Counted from the stretch's first letter, positions 1 through 5,362 are shown. The stretch is 5,432 nt of DNA from Candidatus Saccharibacteria bacterium CG_4_10_14_0_2_um_filter_52_9 (GCA_002792275.1 PFOA01000064.1:1-5432); one strand, 5' to 3'. The notes: generated by a model not told the origin, from the letters alone. Numbers and translations: made by a program.

Positions 1-16
1 CTGCAGAATTATCCAT
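1..16 (-). CDS. 5' end of a divergent gene, truncated by the window edge
   Basis: Read on the minus strand, an ATG at 16-14 opens a frame M-D-N-S-A that runs off the left edge. It is accepted as a real start because a perfect AGGAGG (22-27 on the plus strand) stands 5 bases upstream of the ATG, and a TATACT -10-like box (40-45) lies a suitable distance further up. Five codons are too few to say what the protein is. The gene is transcribed away from the cyo operon and shares the intergenic region with it, so it may be co-regulated or may encode a regulator, but nothing visible shows this. Confidence 0.6.
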
Positions 17-21
17 AAAAA

Positions 22-27
22 CCTCCT
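22..27 (-). promoter_or_regulatory. Shine-Dalgarno site of the divergent left-edge gene
   Basis: The plus strand reads CCTCCT, so the minus strand reads AGGAGG, the full anti-16S complement, 5 bases before the ATG at 16-14. It is the strongest ribosome binding site in the window and is the main evidence for the truncated gene. Confidence 0.65.
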
Positions 28-39
28 AATTTACTAACA

Positions 40-45
40 AGTATA
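40..45 (-). promoter_or_regulatory. Candidate -10 element for the divergent left-edge gene
   Basis: The minus strand reads TATACT, five of six matches to TATAAT. Transcription would start near position 33, giving a short leader of about 17 bases that contains the AGGAGG site. No convincing -35 hexamer is seen 16-18 bases upstream, so this is a tentative call from spacing and the -10 match alone. Confidence 0.35.
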
Positions 46-189
46 CGTGTCTAGTTTAGGGGGTACTGGACACTCCGACCCTTGCAGAATTGCATGACAG
101 CGCGTATTCGGGTGGGGTAAAAGTTAGCCTGCAATAGACCTGGCATAGAACAGATAAGGTTATTTATTTTGCGTGGTTCTGAGCTGAAT

Positions 190-238
190 TAGTATCAGTT
201 TTAGGTTTGTGGCGCATGTAGATAGCCTACAGATACTA
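190..238. repeat. Inverted repeat TAGTATC/GATACTA with nested hairpin
   Basis: TAGTATC at 190-196 is exactly complementary to GATACTA at 232-238. Inside the right half a second palindrome, TGTAG (217-221) and CTACA (227-231), encloses a 5-base loop and ends directly beside the outer arm. It lies about 30 bases upstream of the likely cyo -10 box, where an operator or activator site could sit. There is no T tract, so a terminator is unlikely. The arms are short enough that chance is possible. Confidence 0.3.
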
Positions 239-267
239 CCCTCCGATCATCAACTAACATGCAGAAG

Positions 268-276
268 TGATATAGT
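268..276 (+). promoter_or_regulatory. Candidate extended -10 promoter of the cyo operon
   Basis: TGATATAGT at 268-276 contains a TATAGT box (five of six matches to TATAAT) preceded by the TGn motif of extended -10 promoters, which can work with a poor -35. Upstream only weak -35 candidates exist (around 247-253). The predicted transcription start is near 283, about 32 bases before the cyoA start. It is the best plus-strand promoter candidate I found in the intergenic region. Confidence 0.45.
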
Positions 277-285
277 AAGTGAAGC

Positions 286-318
286 ATGAGAGGGTTGATT
301 AACTGGGTGAGCCTGTGA
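286..318 (+). CDS. Possible 10-codon leader ORF overlapping the cyoA start
   Basis: An ATG at 286 opens a frame that encodes MRGLINWVSL and ends in TGA at 316-318. Its stop overlaps the cyoA GTG in a GTGA arrangement (315-318), the same kind of 4-base overlap seen between later genes of the operon. The predicted transcription start (about 283) would place this ATG almost at the 5' end of the mRNA. Translation of the leader could feed ribosomes onto the weakly preceded GTG of cyoA by termination-reinitiation. The ORF is so short that it may be accidental, and no codon-usage evidence is possible. Confidence 0.25.
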   Translation: MRGLINWVSL

Positions 319-1184
319 ACAAAAAACACAAGCGAATTATTATTGGCGGTGCTGTTCTTTGGTTTTTGGGCATAGTTGCCATCTATCTGCGCAATAGTAA
401 TTTTATGGTGCTGAATCCTAAGGGAGTGGTGGCGCATGATGAGCGCAACCTGATCGTATTTACGGTGCTACTGGGACTATTTGTGGTTATACCGGTGTTT
501 ATTATGACTTTTATGATTGCCTGGAAATACCGCGAAGGCAACACCAAGGCCAAGTACCGGCCGGACTGGGATCGCCATCTTGGCGCCGAGACACTGTGGT
601 GGGGCATACCGACGGCCATCATCGTAGTATTGTCGGTGATTACCTGGAACAGCAGTCATGCTCTGGATCCGCACAAAATGCTCAGCTCTTCGCAGACACC
701 TATGAAAATTCAGGTAATTGCGATGGACTGGAAATGGTTATTTATCTATCCCGAGCAGGGAATTGCCAGTGTTAATTACGTGCAGTTTCCGGTGAATGTG
801 CCGGTGACTTTCGAGATTACGGCCGACGCGCCCATGAACTCGTTCTGGATTCCCCAGCTGGGCAGCCAGATTTACGCCATGCCCGGCATGTCGACCCATT
901 TGAACCTGATGGCCGACAAGGCGGGCGAGTACCGCGGGTCGTCGGCTAACATCAGCGGCAAGGGCTTTGCCGGCATGAAGTTTACAGCCGCTGCCAGTTC
1001 GGAGGCTGATTTTAGGACTTGGGTGGCACTGGCACGCCGGTCGCCGGACTCTATGGGTGCGTCTGATTACAAACAGCTACTCAAGCCCAGCGAAAACAGT
1101 GCCGTGGCTTTGTATTCATCCGCTGAACCCGGCTTGTATGATAAAGTTCTGGCAAAGTATATGTTACCCGGGGGTCAAGAATAA
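315..1184 (+). CDS. cyoA: Cytochrome bo3 ubiquinol oxidase subunit II (CyoA)
   Basis: CyoA is the subunit II of the quinol oxidase; its cupredoxin-like domain faces the outer side of the membrane. The 289-residue product has hydrophobic segments at about 8-25, 46-70 and 93-112, then the conserved MDWKWLFIYPEQGIASVN stretch (137-154) and the MNSFWIPQLGSQIYAMPGM stretch (174-192). The CuA ligands of cytochrome c oxidases are absent: the region around 205-221 reads GSSANISGKGFAGM without Cys or His, as in quinol oxidases. The start is the GTG at 315; an in-frame TAA at 300-302 rules out much extension, and only a weak GGGTGAG at 305-311 precedes it. Unlike E. coli CyoA (315 residues, lipoprotein), this protein has no cysteine at all, so no lipobox, and it lacks the His-rich C-terminal tail. 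It is the first gene of the operon; its TAA shares one base with the cyoB ATG. Confidence 0.96.
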   Translation: MNKKHKRIIIGGAVLWFLGIVAIYLRNSNFMVLNPKGVVAHDERNLIVFTVLLGLFVVIPVFIMTFMIAWKYREGNTKAKYRPDWDRHLGAETLWWGIPTAIIVVLSVITWNSSHALDPHKMLSSSQTPMKIQVIAMDWKWLFIYPEQGIASVNYVQFPVNVPVTFEITADAPMNSFWIPQLGSQIYAMPGMSTHLNLMADKAGEYRGSSANISGKGFAGMKFTAAASSEADFRTWVALARRSPDSMGASDYKQLLKPSENSAVALYSSAEPGLYDKVLAKYMLPGGQE

Positions 1185-3151
1185 TGTTGGGAAAGCTGAG
1201 TCTGGATGCGCTGAACAACGGCCCGATAGTCTTGGGCGCTCAGCTGACCATGCTGTTTGGCGGCTTGGGTGTGGCCGGTTTGCTGACCTACAAGCGGCGT
1301 TGGAAATGGCTCTGGAAGGAGTGGCTGACTTCGCTGGATCCCAAGAAGATCGGCGTGATGTACATTATTATTGCGCTGGTAATGTTGCTACGCGGCGCAG
1401 CCGACGCCGGCATGATGCGCGCCCAGCAGGCTCTGTCGGCCGGCGAGATCCACGGCTTTTTAACGTCAGATCACTTTCAGCAGATATTTTCGGCCCACGG
1501 CACGATTATGATCTTTTTTGTGGCCATGGGATTGATGTTCGGCCTGATTAACCTGATTGTGCCGTTGCAGATCGGCGCCCGCGACGTAGCCTTTCCGTTC
1601 CTGAATTCGGTTAGCTTTTGGCTGTTTGCGGCCGGCATGATTCTTATCAATCTATCGCTGGCGGTAGGCGAATTTTCGGCCGCCGGTTGGCTGGCCTATC
1701 CGCCCTTAAGCGAACTGGCCTACAGTCCGGGAGTGGGCGTGGATTATTGGATATGGGCTCTGCAGATTGCCGGCATAGGCAGTCTGTTGGCCGGCATTAA
1801 TTTTGTAGTCACGATTTTGCGGATGCGTGCCCCGGGCATGACGCTGATGAAGATGCCGATGTTCACCTGGAGCGTGCTGTGCTCGCTGATATTGGTAATT
1901 TTTGCCTTTCCGATCCTGACGGCCACTCTGGCAATGCTGGCGCTGGACCGCACTATGGGCATGCACATCTTTACGGCCGGTGGGGGCGGCGATGCCATGA
2001 TGTACGTTAACCTGATCTGGGCCTGGGGCCATCCCGAAGTTTATATACTTATCTTGCCGGCTTTTGGCGTGTTCTCGGAGGTGGTGGCGACCTTTTCGCG
2101 CAAGCGGCTGTTCGGCTATGCCTCAATGGTGGCGGCTCTGATCGCCATTACATTTTTATCGTTCGTGGTCTGGTTGCACCACTTCTTTACTATGGGGGCC
2201 GGCGGCAATGTGAACGCCTTTTTTGGCATTATGACGATGGTGATTGCCATCCCCACCGGTGTTAAGATCTTTAACTGGCTGTTTACCATGAAAAACGGCC
2301 GCGTGCGCTTTACCACACCCATGCTGTGGTTCCTGGCTTTCGTGGTGACCTTTTCGATCGGCGGCATGACCGGGGTGATGATGGCCGTGCCGGCCATAGA
2401 TTTCCAGGTGCACAACAGCCTGTTCCTGGTAGCGCACTTTCACACTATGATTATCGGCGGTGTGGTGTTCGGCTTTTTTGCCGGCCTGACTTACTGGTTC
2501 CCCAAGATTTTCGGCTTTAGGCTCAATGAACGACTGGGGCGTTACGCTTTCTGGTGCTGGTTTGTGGGCTTTTTGCTGGCCTTTATTCCGCTCTACATCC
2601 TCGGGCTAATGGGCGCCACCCGCCGGCTGGATCACTATGATGCATCGCTGGGCTGGCAGGGCTTGTTTATTGTGGCCGGCATTGGCGCCATGACTATCTT
2701 TGCCGGTGTCGGCTTTCAGATCCTTCAGCTTATCGTCAGCATCCGCAAGCGCCATGAGAATATGGACACTACCGGTGATCCATGGAACGGCCGCACCCTG
2801 GAATGGTCAACCACTTCGCCGGCACCGTTCTACAACTTTGCAGTTATCCCCGATGTGTCCGAAAGAGACGCTTTTTGGGTAGCGAAACACAAAAAAACAA
2901 GCGTGACGCCGGTTTATGAAGACATATATCTACCTAAAAACTCCGGCATGGGACTGTTTATCGCCGGTTTTGCCTTTATTGGCAGTTTTGCAATTATCTG
3001 GCACATCTGGTGGCTGGCGCCGCTCGGCCTGCTAGGCGTTATAGCCTGCGTACTGATTCGAACCACCGGTGGCGAGCATGAATACCGGATTTCGGCCGCC
3101 AGGGTTGCCATGCTGGAAGCTGATCGCCTGGCAGGCAAGGAGACGTCATGA
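1184..3151 (+). CDS. cyoB: Cytochrome bo3 ubiquinol oxidase subunit I (CyoB)
   Basis: CyoB is the catalytic heme-copper subunit: it takes electrons from ubiquinol through heme b to the heme o3-CuB centre, reduces O2 and pumps protons. The 655 residues compare with about 663 in E. coli, with many membrane helices throughout. Visible key residues, each one lower than the E. coli number I recall: heme b ligands H105 and H420, heme o3 ligand H418, CuB ligands H283, H332 and H333, and the cross-linking Tyr Y287 in WGHPEVY. D-channel residues D134 and E285 and K-channel K361 are present. The high-affinity quinol-site residues R70, D74, H97 and Q100 are also kept, as is the R480-R481 pair near the heme propionates. 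No catalytic residue is missing, so the enzyme should be active. The start ATG overlaps the cyoA stop (TAATG), with only a G-rich 1170-1174 as ribosome site, which suggests translational coupling. The C-terminal 585-655 region matches bo3 oxidases and not aa3-type cytochrome c oxidases. Confidence 0.98.
   Translation: MLGKLSLDALNNGPIVLGAQLTMLFGGLGVAGLLTYKRRWKWLWKEWLTSLDPKKIGVMYIIIALVMLLRGAADAGMMRAQQALSAGEIHGFLTSDHFQQIFSAHGTIMIFFVAMGLMFGLINLIVPLQIGARDVAFPFLNSVSFWLFAAGMILINLSLAVGEFSAAGWLAYPPLSELAYSPGVGVDYWIWALQIAGIGSLLAGINFVVTILRMRAPGMTLMKMPMFTWSVLCSLILVIFAFPILTATLAMLALDRTMGMHIFTAGGGGDAMMYVNLIWAWGHPEVYILILPAFGVFSEVVATFSRKRLFGYASMVAALIAITFLSFVVWLHHFFTMGAGGNVNAFFGIMTMVIAIPTGVKIFNWLFTMKNGRVRFTTPMLWFLAFVVTFSIGGMTGVMMAVPAIDFQVHNSLFLVAHFHTMIIGGVVFGFFAGLTYWFPKIFGFRLNERLGRYAFWCWFVGFLLAFIPLYILGLMGATRRLDHYDASLGWQGLFIVAGIGAMTIFAGVGFQILQLIVSIRKRHENMDTTGDPWNGRTLEWSTTSPAPFYNFAVIPDVSERDAFWVAKHKKTSVTPVYEDIYLPKNSGMGLFIAGFAFIGSFAIIWHIWWLAPLGLLGVIACVLIRTTGGEHEYRISAARVAMLEADRLAGKETS
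3137..3142 (+). promoter_or_regulatory. Shine-Dalgarno site of cyoC
   Basis: AAGGAG ends 5 bases before the cyoC ATG at 3148, inside the last codons of cyoB. It fixes the cyoC start and shows that the organism uses Shine-Dalgarno initiation within this operon. Confidence 0.7.
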
Positions 3152-3729
3152 ACGACATCGCCCGCCAAGACGCCGACGCCAAAACCGTTTTCGGTTTCTG
3201 GGTTTACATCATGACCGATTGCGTGCTGTTTGCCAGTCTGTTTGCAACCTTCGCCGTGCTTCACAACAATACTTTTGGCGGCCCGGCGGGCAGGGAATTG
3301 TTCAGCCTGCCGTTTGTGCTGACAGAAACACTGGTACTGTTGACCAGTAGCTTTACCTGCGGGCTTGGGCTATTAGCGGCGCGGCGGGGCGACAAACAAC
3401 AGGTTCTGATGCTGTTTGGTATTACCTTTCTACTCGGAGTTTTCTTCCTGACCATGGAGCTCAACGAGTTCCACAACCTGTATCTTGAGGGTAACAGCTG
3501 GAGCCGCAACGGCTTCCTTTCAGCCTTCTTTACGCTGGTCGGCACCCACGGTCTACACCTCACCGCCGGCCTGCTGTGGATGCTGACGCTGGGCATCCGA
3601 GTGGCCCGCAGCGGGCTAAGAGCCGTCACCGTCAAACAACTGACCCTGTTAAGCCTGTTCTGGCACTTCCTGGATATTATCTGGATTTTTATCTTCACCA
3701 TCGTATACCTGATGGGCAGGGTAGTATGA
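3148..3729 (+). CDS. cyoC: Cytochrome bo3 ubiquinol oxidase subunit III (CyoC)
   Basis: CyoC is the membrane subunit III that packs against CyoB; in the family it supports stability and assembly and carries no redox cofactor. The product has 193 residues (E. coli about 204) with five hydrophobic segments near 15-38, 54-76, 85-104, 123-149 and 165-190. Family motifs are clear: FGFWVYIMTDCVLFASLFAT (15-34), the ELNEFH segment (104-109), GFLSAFFTLVGTHGLH (122-137) and FWHFLDIIWIF (171-181) before a terminal VYLMG. The ATG overlaps the cyoB TGA by four bases (ATGA) and has a good AAGGAG upstream. The N-terminus is about 10 residues shorter than in E. coli, which is normal variation. Confidence 0.96.
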   Translation: MNDIARQDADAKTVFGFWVYIMTDCVLFASLFATFAVLHNNTFGGPAGRELFSLPFVLTETLVLLTSSFTCGLGLLAARRGDKQQVLMLFGITFLLGVFFLTMELNEFHNLYLEGNSWSRNGFLSAFFTLVGTHGLHLTAGLLWMLTLGIRVARSGLRAVTVKQLTLLSLFWHFLDIIWIFIFTIVYLMGRVV

Positions 3730-4121
3730 GCACTGCGCCCAAAATAGTGGTAGCCCATCACGAAACGGCCCGGGGCAGTGTAAAATCCTACACCACCGGC
3801 TTTGTGATGTCGCTGATTTTGACACTGTCCGCGTATTTGTTGGTGGTCAAGAATGTCTTTAGTGGCTGGGGATTGGTGACAGCTTTGGCGGCTTTGGCGA
3901 TCACCCAGCTGCTGGTTCAGCTATTGTTCTTCCTGCACCTTGGCCGTGAATCAAAGCCGCGCTGGAATCTGGTGGTTCTGCTATTTGCGGTATTGGTGGT
4001 TGCCATTGTTGTCTTCGGTAGTCTGTGGATTATGAAGAATCTACAGTACAATCACTCGCATTACCAATCGCCGGCAGAAACCGACAAATTCCTAATCAAG
4101 GATGAAGGGTACCAGCCATAA
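3726..4121 (+). CDS. cyoD: Cytochrome bo3 ubiquinol oxidase subunit IV (CyoD)
   Basis: CyoD is the small subunit IV, thought to help assembly and CuB binding of the bo3 complex. It has three hydrophobic helices at about 24-41, 48-70 and 80-103. The motifs RGSVKSYTTGF (16-26), QLLVQLLFFLHL (61-72) and FGSLWIMKNLQYN (97-109) match the family well. At 131 residues it is longer than E. coli CyoD (109): about 4 residues extra at the N-terminus and a polar tail of about 18 residues after YNHSHY that the E. coli protein lacks. The ATG overlaps the cyoC TGA in an ATGA, with AGGG at 3718-3721 as a short-spaced ribosome site. Its stop is TAA at 4119-4121, inside the unusual ATAA junction with cyoE. Confidence 0.94.
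   Translation: MSTAPKIVVAHHETARGSVKSYTTGFVMSLILTLSAYLLVVKNVFSGWGLVTALAALAITQLLVQLLFFLHLGRESKPRWNLVVLLFAVLVVAIVVFGSLWIMKNLQYNHSHYQSPAETDKFLIKDEGYQP
4104..4109 (+). promoter_or_regulatory. Shine-Dalgarno-like site before cyoE
   Basis: GAAGGG lies 8 bases before the ATA at 4118, which is normal spacing for an initiation codon there. By contrast no purine-rich site stands before the in-frame TTG at 4178. The position of this site therefore supports initiation at or next to 4118 and not at the TTG. Confidence 0.45.
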
Positions 4122-4984
4122 GCAGTCTGCAAGCCTACTACTGGCTGGCTAAACCGGGCATAATTTATGGCAACGCCTTGACGGCGATAGCCGGCTTTTT
4201 GCTGTCGGCATCTGTGGCAGGCAGTTTTAAACCCGGGCTATTGGCAGGCTTATTGATTGGCATGTCGCTGGTGATAGCCTGCGGCTGTGTTATCAACAAT
4301 TACATCGACCGGGATATTGACGCCAGGATGTCACGTACCAAAAAACGCCCCTCCGTAACAGGTCTGATTCCTCTGCATAACGGCGTTGCTTACGGGGTTA
4401 CGCTTGGGGTTATAGGCTTTGCCGTGCTGGGACTTTACACCAATCTGTTAACAGTTGGTGTTGGAGCCTTGGGGTTGTTCTTTTACCTGGTAATGTACAG
4501 CTTCTGGAAGCGCCGATCGGAGTGGGGCACGGTTGTGGGCAGTGTTTCCGGAGCCACGCCGATCGTGGCCGGCTACACGGCTGTGAGTAACCACTTCGAC
4601 AGCGGCGCTCTGATTTTATTTCTGATCATGGTTAGCTGGCAAATGCCGCATTTTTACGCCATTGCAATATACCGCTTTGACGACTACAAGTCAGCCGGCC
4701 TACCGGTTTTACCGATCAAAAAGAGTATTGCTATCGCCAAGCAACAGATTCTGGCCTACATTATTGCTTTTGTAGCGGCCTGTACTGCACTAACTGTTTT
4801 TGGCTACACCGGTTTCGTATACCTGCTTGTAATGCTATCTGCGGGTTTGTGGTGGCTCTGGATGGGGCTGCAGGGCAGGCAGGCAATCGATGACCGGCTT
4901 TGGGCCCGTCGTTTGTTTCTACGATCACTCATTATCGTCGCCGTACTGTCCGTTGCGGTTGCCGTCGGCGGCCTCTTACCCTAG
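4118..4984 (+). CDS. cyoE: Protoheme IX farnesyltransferase, heme O synthase (CyoE)
   Basis: CyoE is a UbiA-family membrane prenyltransferase that adds farnesyl from farnesyl diphosphate to heme b, making the heme O used by CyoB. Numbering from 4118, the product has 288 residues (E. coli 296). The first Asp-rich motif is NNYIDRDIDARMSRTKKRP (N60, D64, D68) and the second loop motif is WQMPHFYAIAIYRFDDY (174-190), followed by AGLPVLP; several hydrophobic helices follow. The N-terminal AYYWLAKPGIIYGN (6-19), including the conserved KPGI, lies upstream of the first conventional start, the TTG at 4178, so that TTG would delete an essential-looking part. Between the in-frame stop TGA (4103-4105) and 4178 there is no ATG, GTG or TTG. 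I place the start at the ATA at 4118, which overlaps the cyoD stop as ATAA and has GAAGGG 8 bases upstream. This is either a rare AUA start, a mutated ATG or a base error. Confidence 0.9.
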   Translation: MSSLQAYYWLAKPGIIYGNALTAIAGFLLSASVAGSFKPGLLAGLLIGMSLVIACGCVINNYIDRDIDARMSRTKKRPSVTGLIPLHNGVAYGVTLGVIGFAVLGLYTNLLTVGVGALGLFFYLVMYSFWKRRSEWGTVVGSVSGATPIVAGYTAVSNHFDSGALILFLIMVSWQMPHFYAIAIYRFDDYKSAGLPVLPIKKSIAIAKQQILAYIIAFVAACTALTVFGYTGFVYLLVMLSAGLWWLWMGLQGRQAIDDRLWARRLFLRSLIIVAVLSVAVAVGGLLP

Positions 4985-4987
4985 CGT

Positions 4988-5326
4988 TTAGTGCTGGTAT
5001 ACAAAGCCCAGGTGGTCATCCCGGCTTTCTAGTCGATCGAAGCGATCATTCATAGTGTCGAAACCGGCTTCGGTATACTCCCTTAGGTCGCTGACCTCTT
5101 TGGTGAGACCTTTGAACTTAACGTTCAAGCCGGTGACCTTTAGATCCAGGTCGTCGACTTTGTTTTCGAGAACATCAAATTTATTATCAAGTACTTCAAA
5201 TTTGTCAGCGAGGACGTCGAACTTGTTATCAAGAACGTCAAATTTGCCTTCTAGGCCATCAAACTTATCGGACAAAGCACCGAGGCTAACGGCGATATCG
5301 TGTAGGCTAATGGTTTTGGTGGTCAT
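4988..5326 (-). CDS. Small heptad-repeat coiled-coil protein, function unknown
   Basis: The 112-residue product is a soluble coiled coil with no membrane segment, signal peptide or cysteine. Leucines at 18, 25, 32, 39, 46, 53, 60, 67, 74 and 81 are spaced exactly seven apart, and Phe or Val stands four residues after each of the first nine, giving a d/a heptad core with the unit L-x-x-K-F-D-V. The tail (82-112) is less regular but keeps R-F-D-R-L-E. At DNA level the heptads appear as diverged 21-base repeats, so the gene probably grew by tandem duplication. The ATG at 5326 is preferred: it lies 7 bases below a TATACT box. An in-frame TTG at 5362 would add 12 residues but would begin inside the likely -35. 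No enzyme family is recognised; similar short proteins are, as I recall, common in Patescibacteria. Its stop lies 3 bases from the cyoE stop, tail to tail, so a role in respiration is not implied. Confidence 0.8.
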   Translation of the reverse strand: MTTKTISLHDIAVSLGALSDKFDGLEGKFDVLDNKFDVLADKFEVLDNKFDVLENKVDDLDLKVTGLNVKFKGLTKEVSDLREYTEAGFDTMNDRFDRLESRDDHLGFVYQH

Positions 5327-5333
5327 AGGGCTC

Positions 5334-5362
5334 AGTATATGTCTGGCACCAAACGGCTGCAA
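5334..5362 (-). promoter_or_regulatory. Candidate promoter of the coiled-coil gene, predicting a leaderless mRNA
   Basis: On the minus strand TTGCAG (5362-5357) and TATACT (5339-5334) are separated by exactly 17 bases. The -10 matches five of six consensus bases and the -35 three of six. Only seven bases (GAGCCCT) separate the -10 from the ATG at 5326, so transcription would begin at or one base before the start codon. No Shine-Dalgarno sequence is then possible for this ATG, in contrast to the strong site of the left-edge gene. Confidence 0.45.

Larger units (their letters stand above)
17..314. other. Divergent intergenic region upstream of the cyo operon
   Basis: This stretch of about 300 bases separates the left-edge minus-strand gene from cyoA. 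It looks AT-richer than the operon and has no convincing long ORF; the minus-strand frame that crosses 201-437 mostly covers the start of cyoA in reverse and has no family character. It contains a -10-like box for each direction (40-45 minus, 271-276 plus), an inverted repeat at 190-238 with a nested hairpin, and a 10-codon leader ORF at 286-318. I see no tRNA, riboswitch fold or intrinsic terminator in it. Confidence 0.6.

Noticed and set aside
2..91. Direct 9-base repeat TGCAGAATT at 2-10 and 83-91
   Set aside because: One copy lies inside the first codons of the left-edge gene and there is no further structure; most likely chance.
1057..1551. 164-codon plus-strand frame across the cyoA/cyoB junction
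   Set aside because: It is out of frame with both genes, which are unmistakable there, and its composition (Arg, Gly, His rich) is typical of a shadow frame.
3261..3761. 166-codon minus-strand frame antisense to cyoC
   Set aside because: It covers a clear cyoC and has no recognisable domain or ribosome site; similar minus-strand frames over cyoB (1706-2443) were dropped for the same reason.
4102..4152. ATG at 4102 as the cyoE start
   Set aside because: It is in a different frame from cyoE and meets TAA after 16 codons; a frameshift would be needed, whereas the single-base ATAA/ATGA explanation is simpler and matches the other junctions.
4122..4180. cyoE as a pseudogene because no normal start exists
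   Set aside because: The frame is open with all UbiA-family motifs intact from 4118 to 4984, which argues against decay; only the initiation codon is in doubt.
4178..4984. TTG at 4178 as the start of cyoE (268 residues)
   Set aside because: It would remove the conserved AYYWLAKPGIIYGN segment, which reads in frame without interruption up to the cyoD stop, and it has no ribosome site.
5150..5275. 21-base periodic sequence considered as a CRISPR or intergenic repeat array
   Set aside because: The units are contiguous, lack spacers and encode heptads in an open frame, so they are protein-coding repeats.
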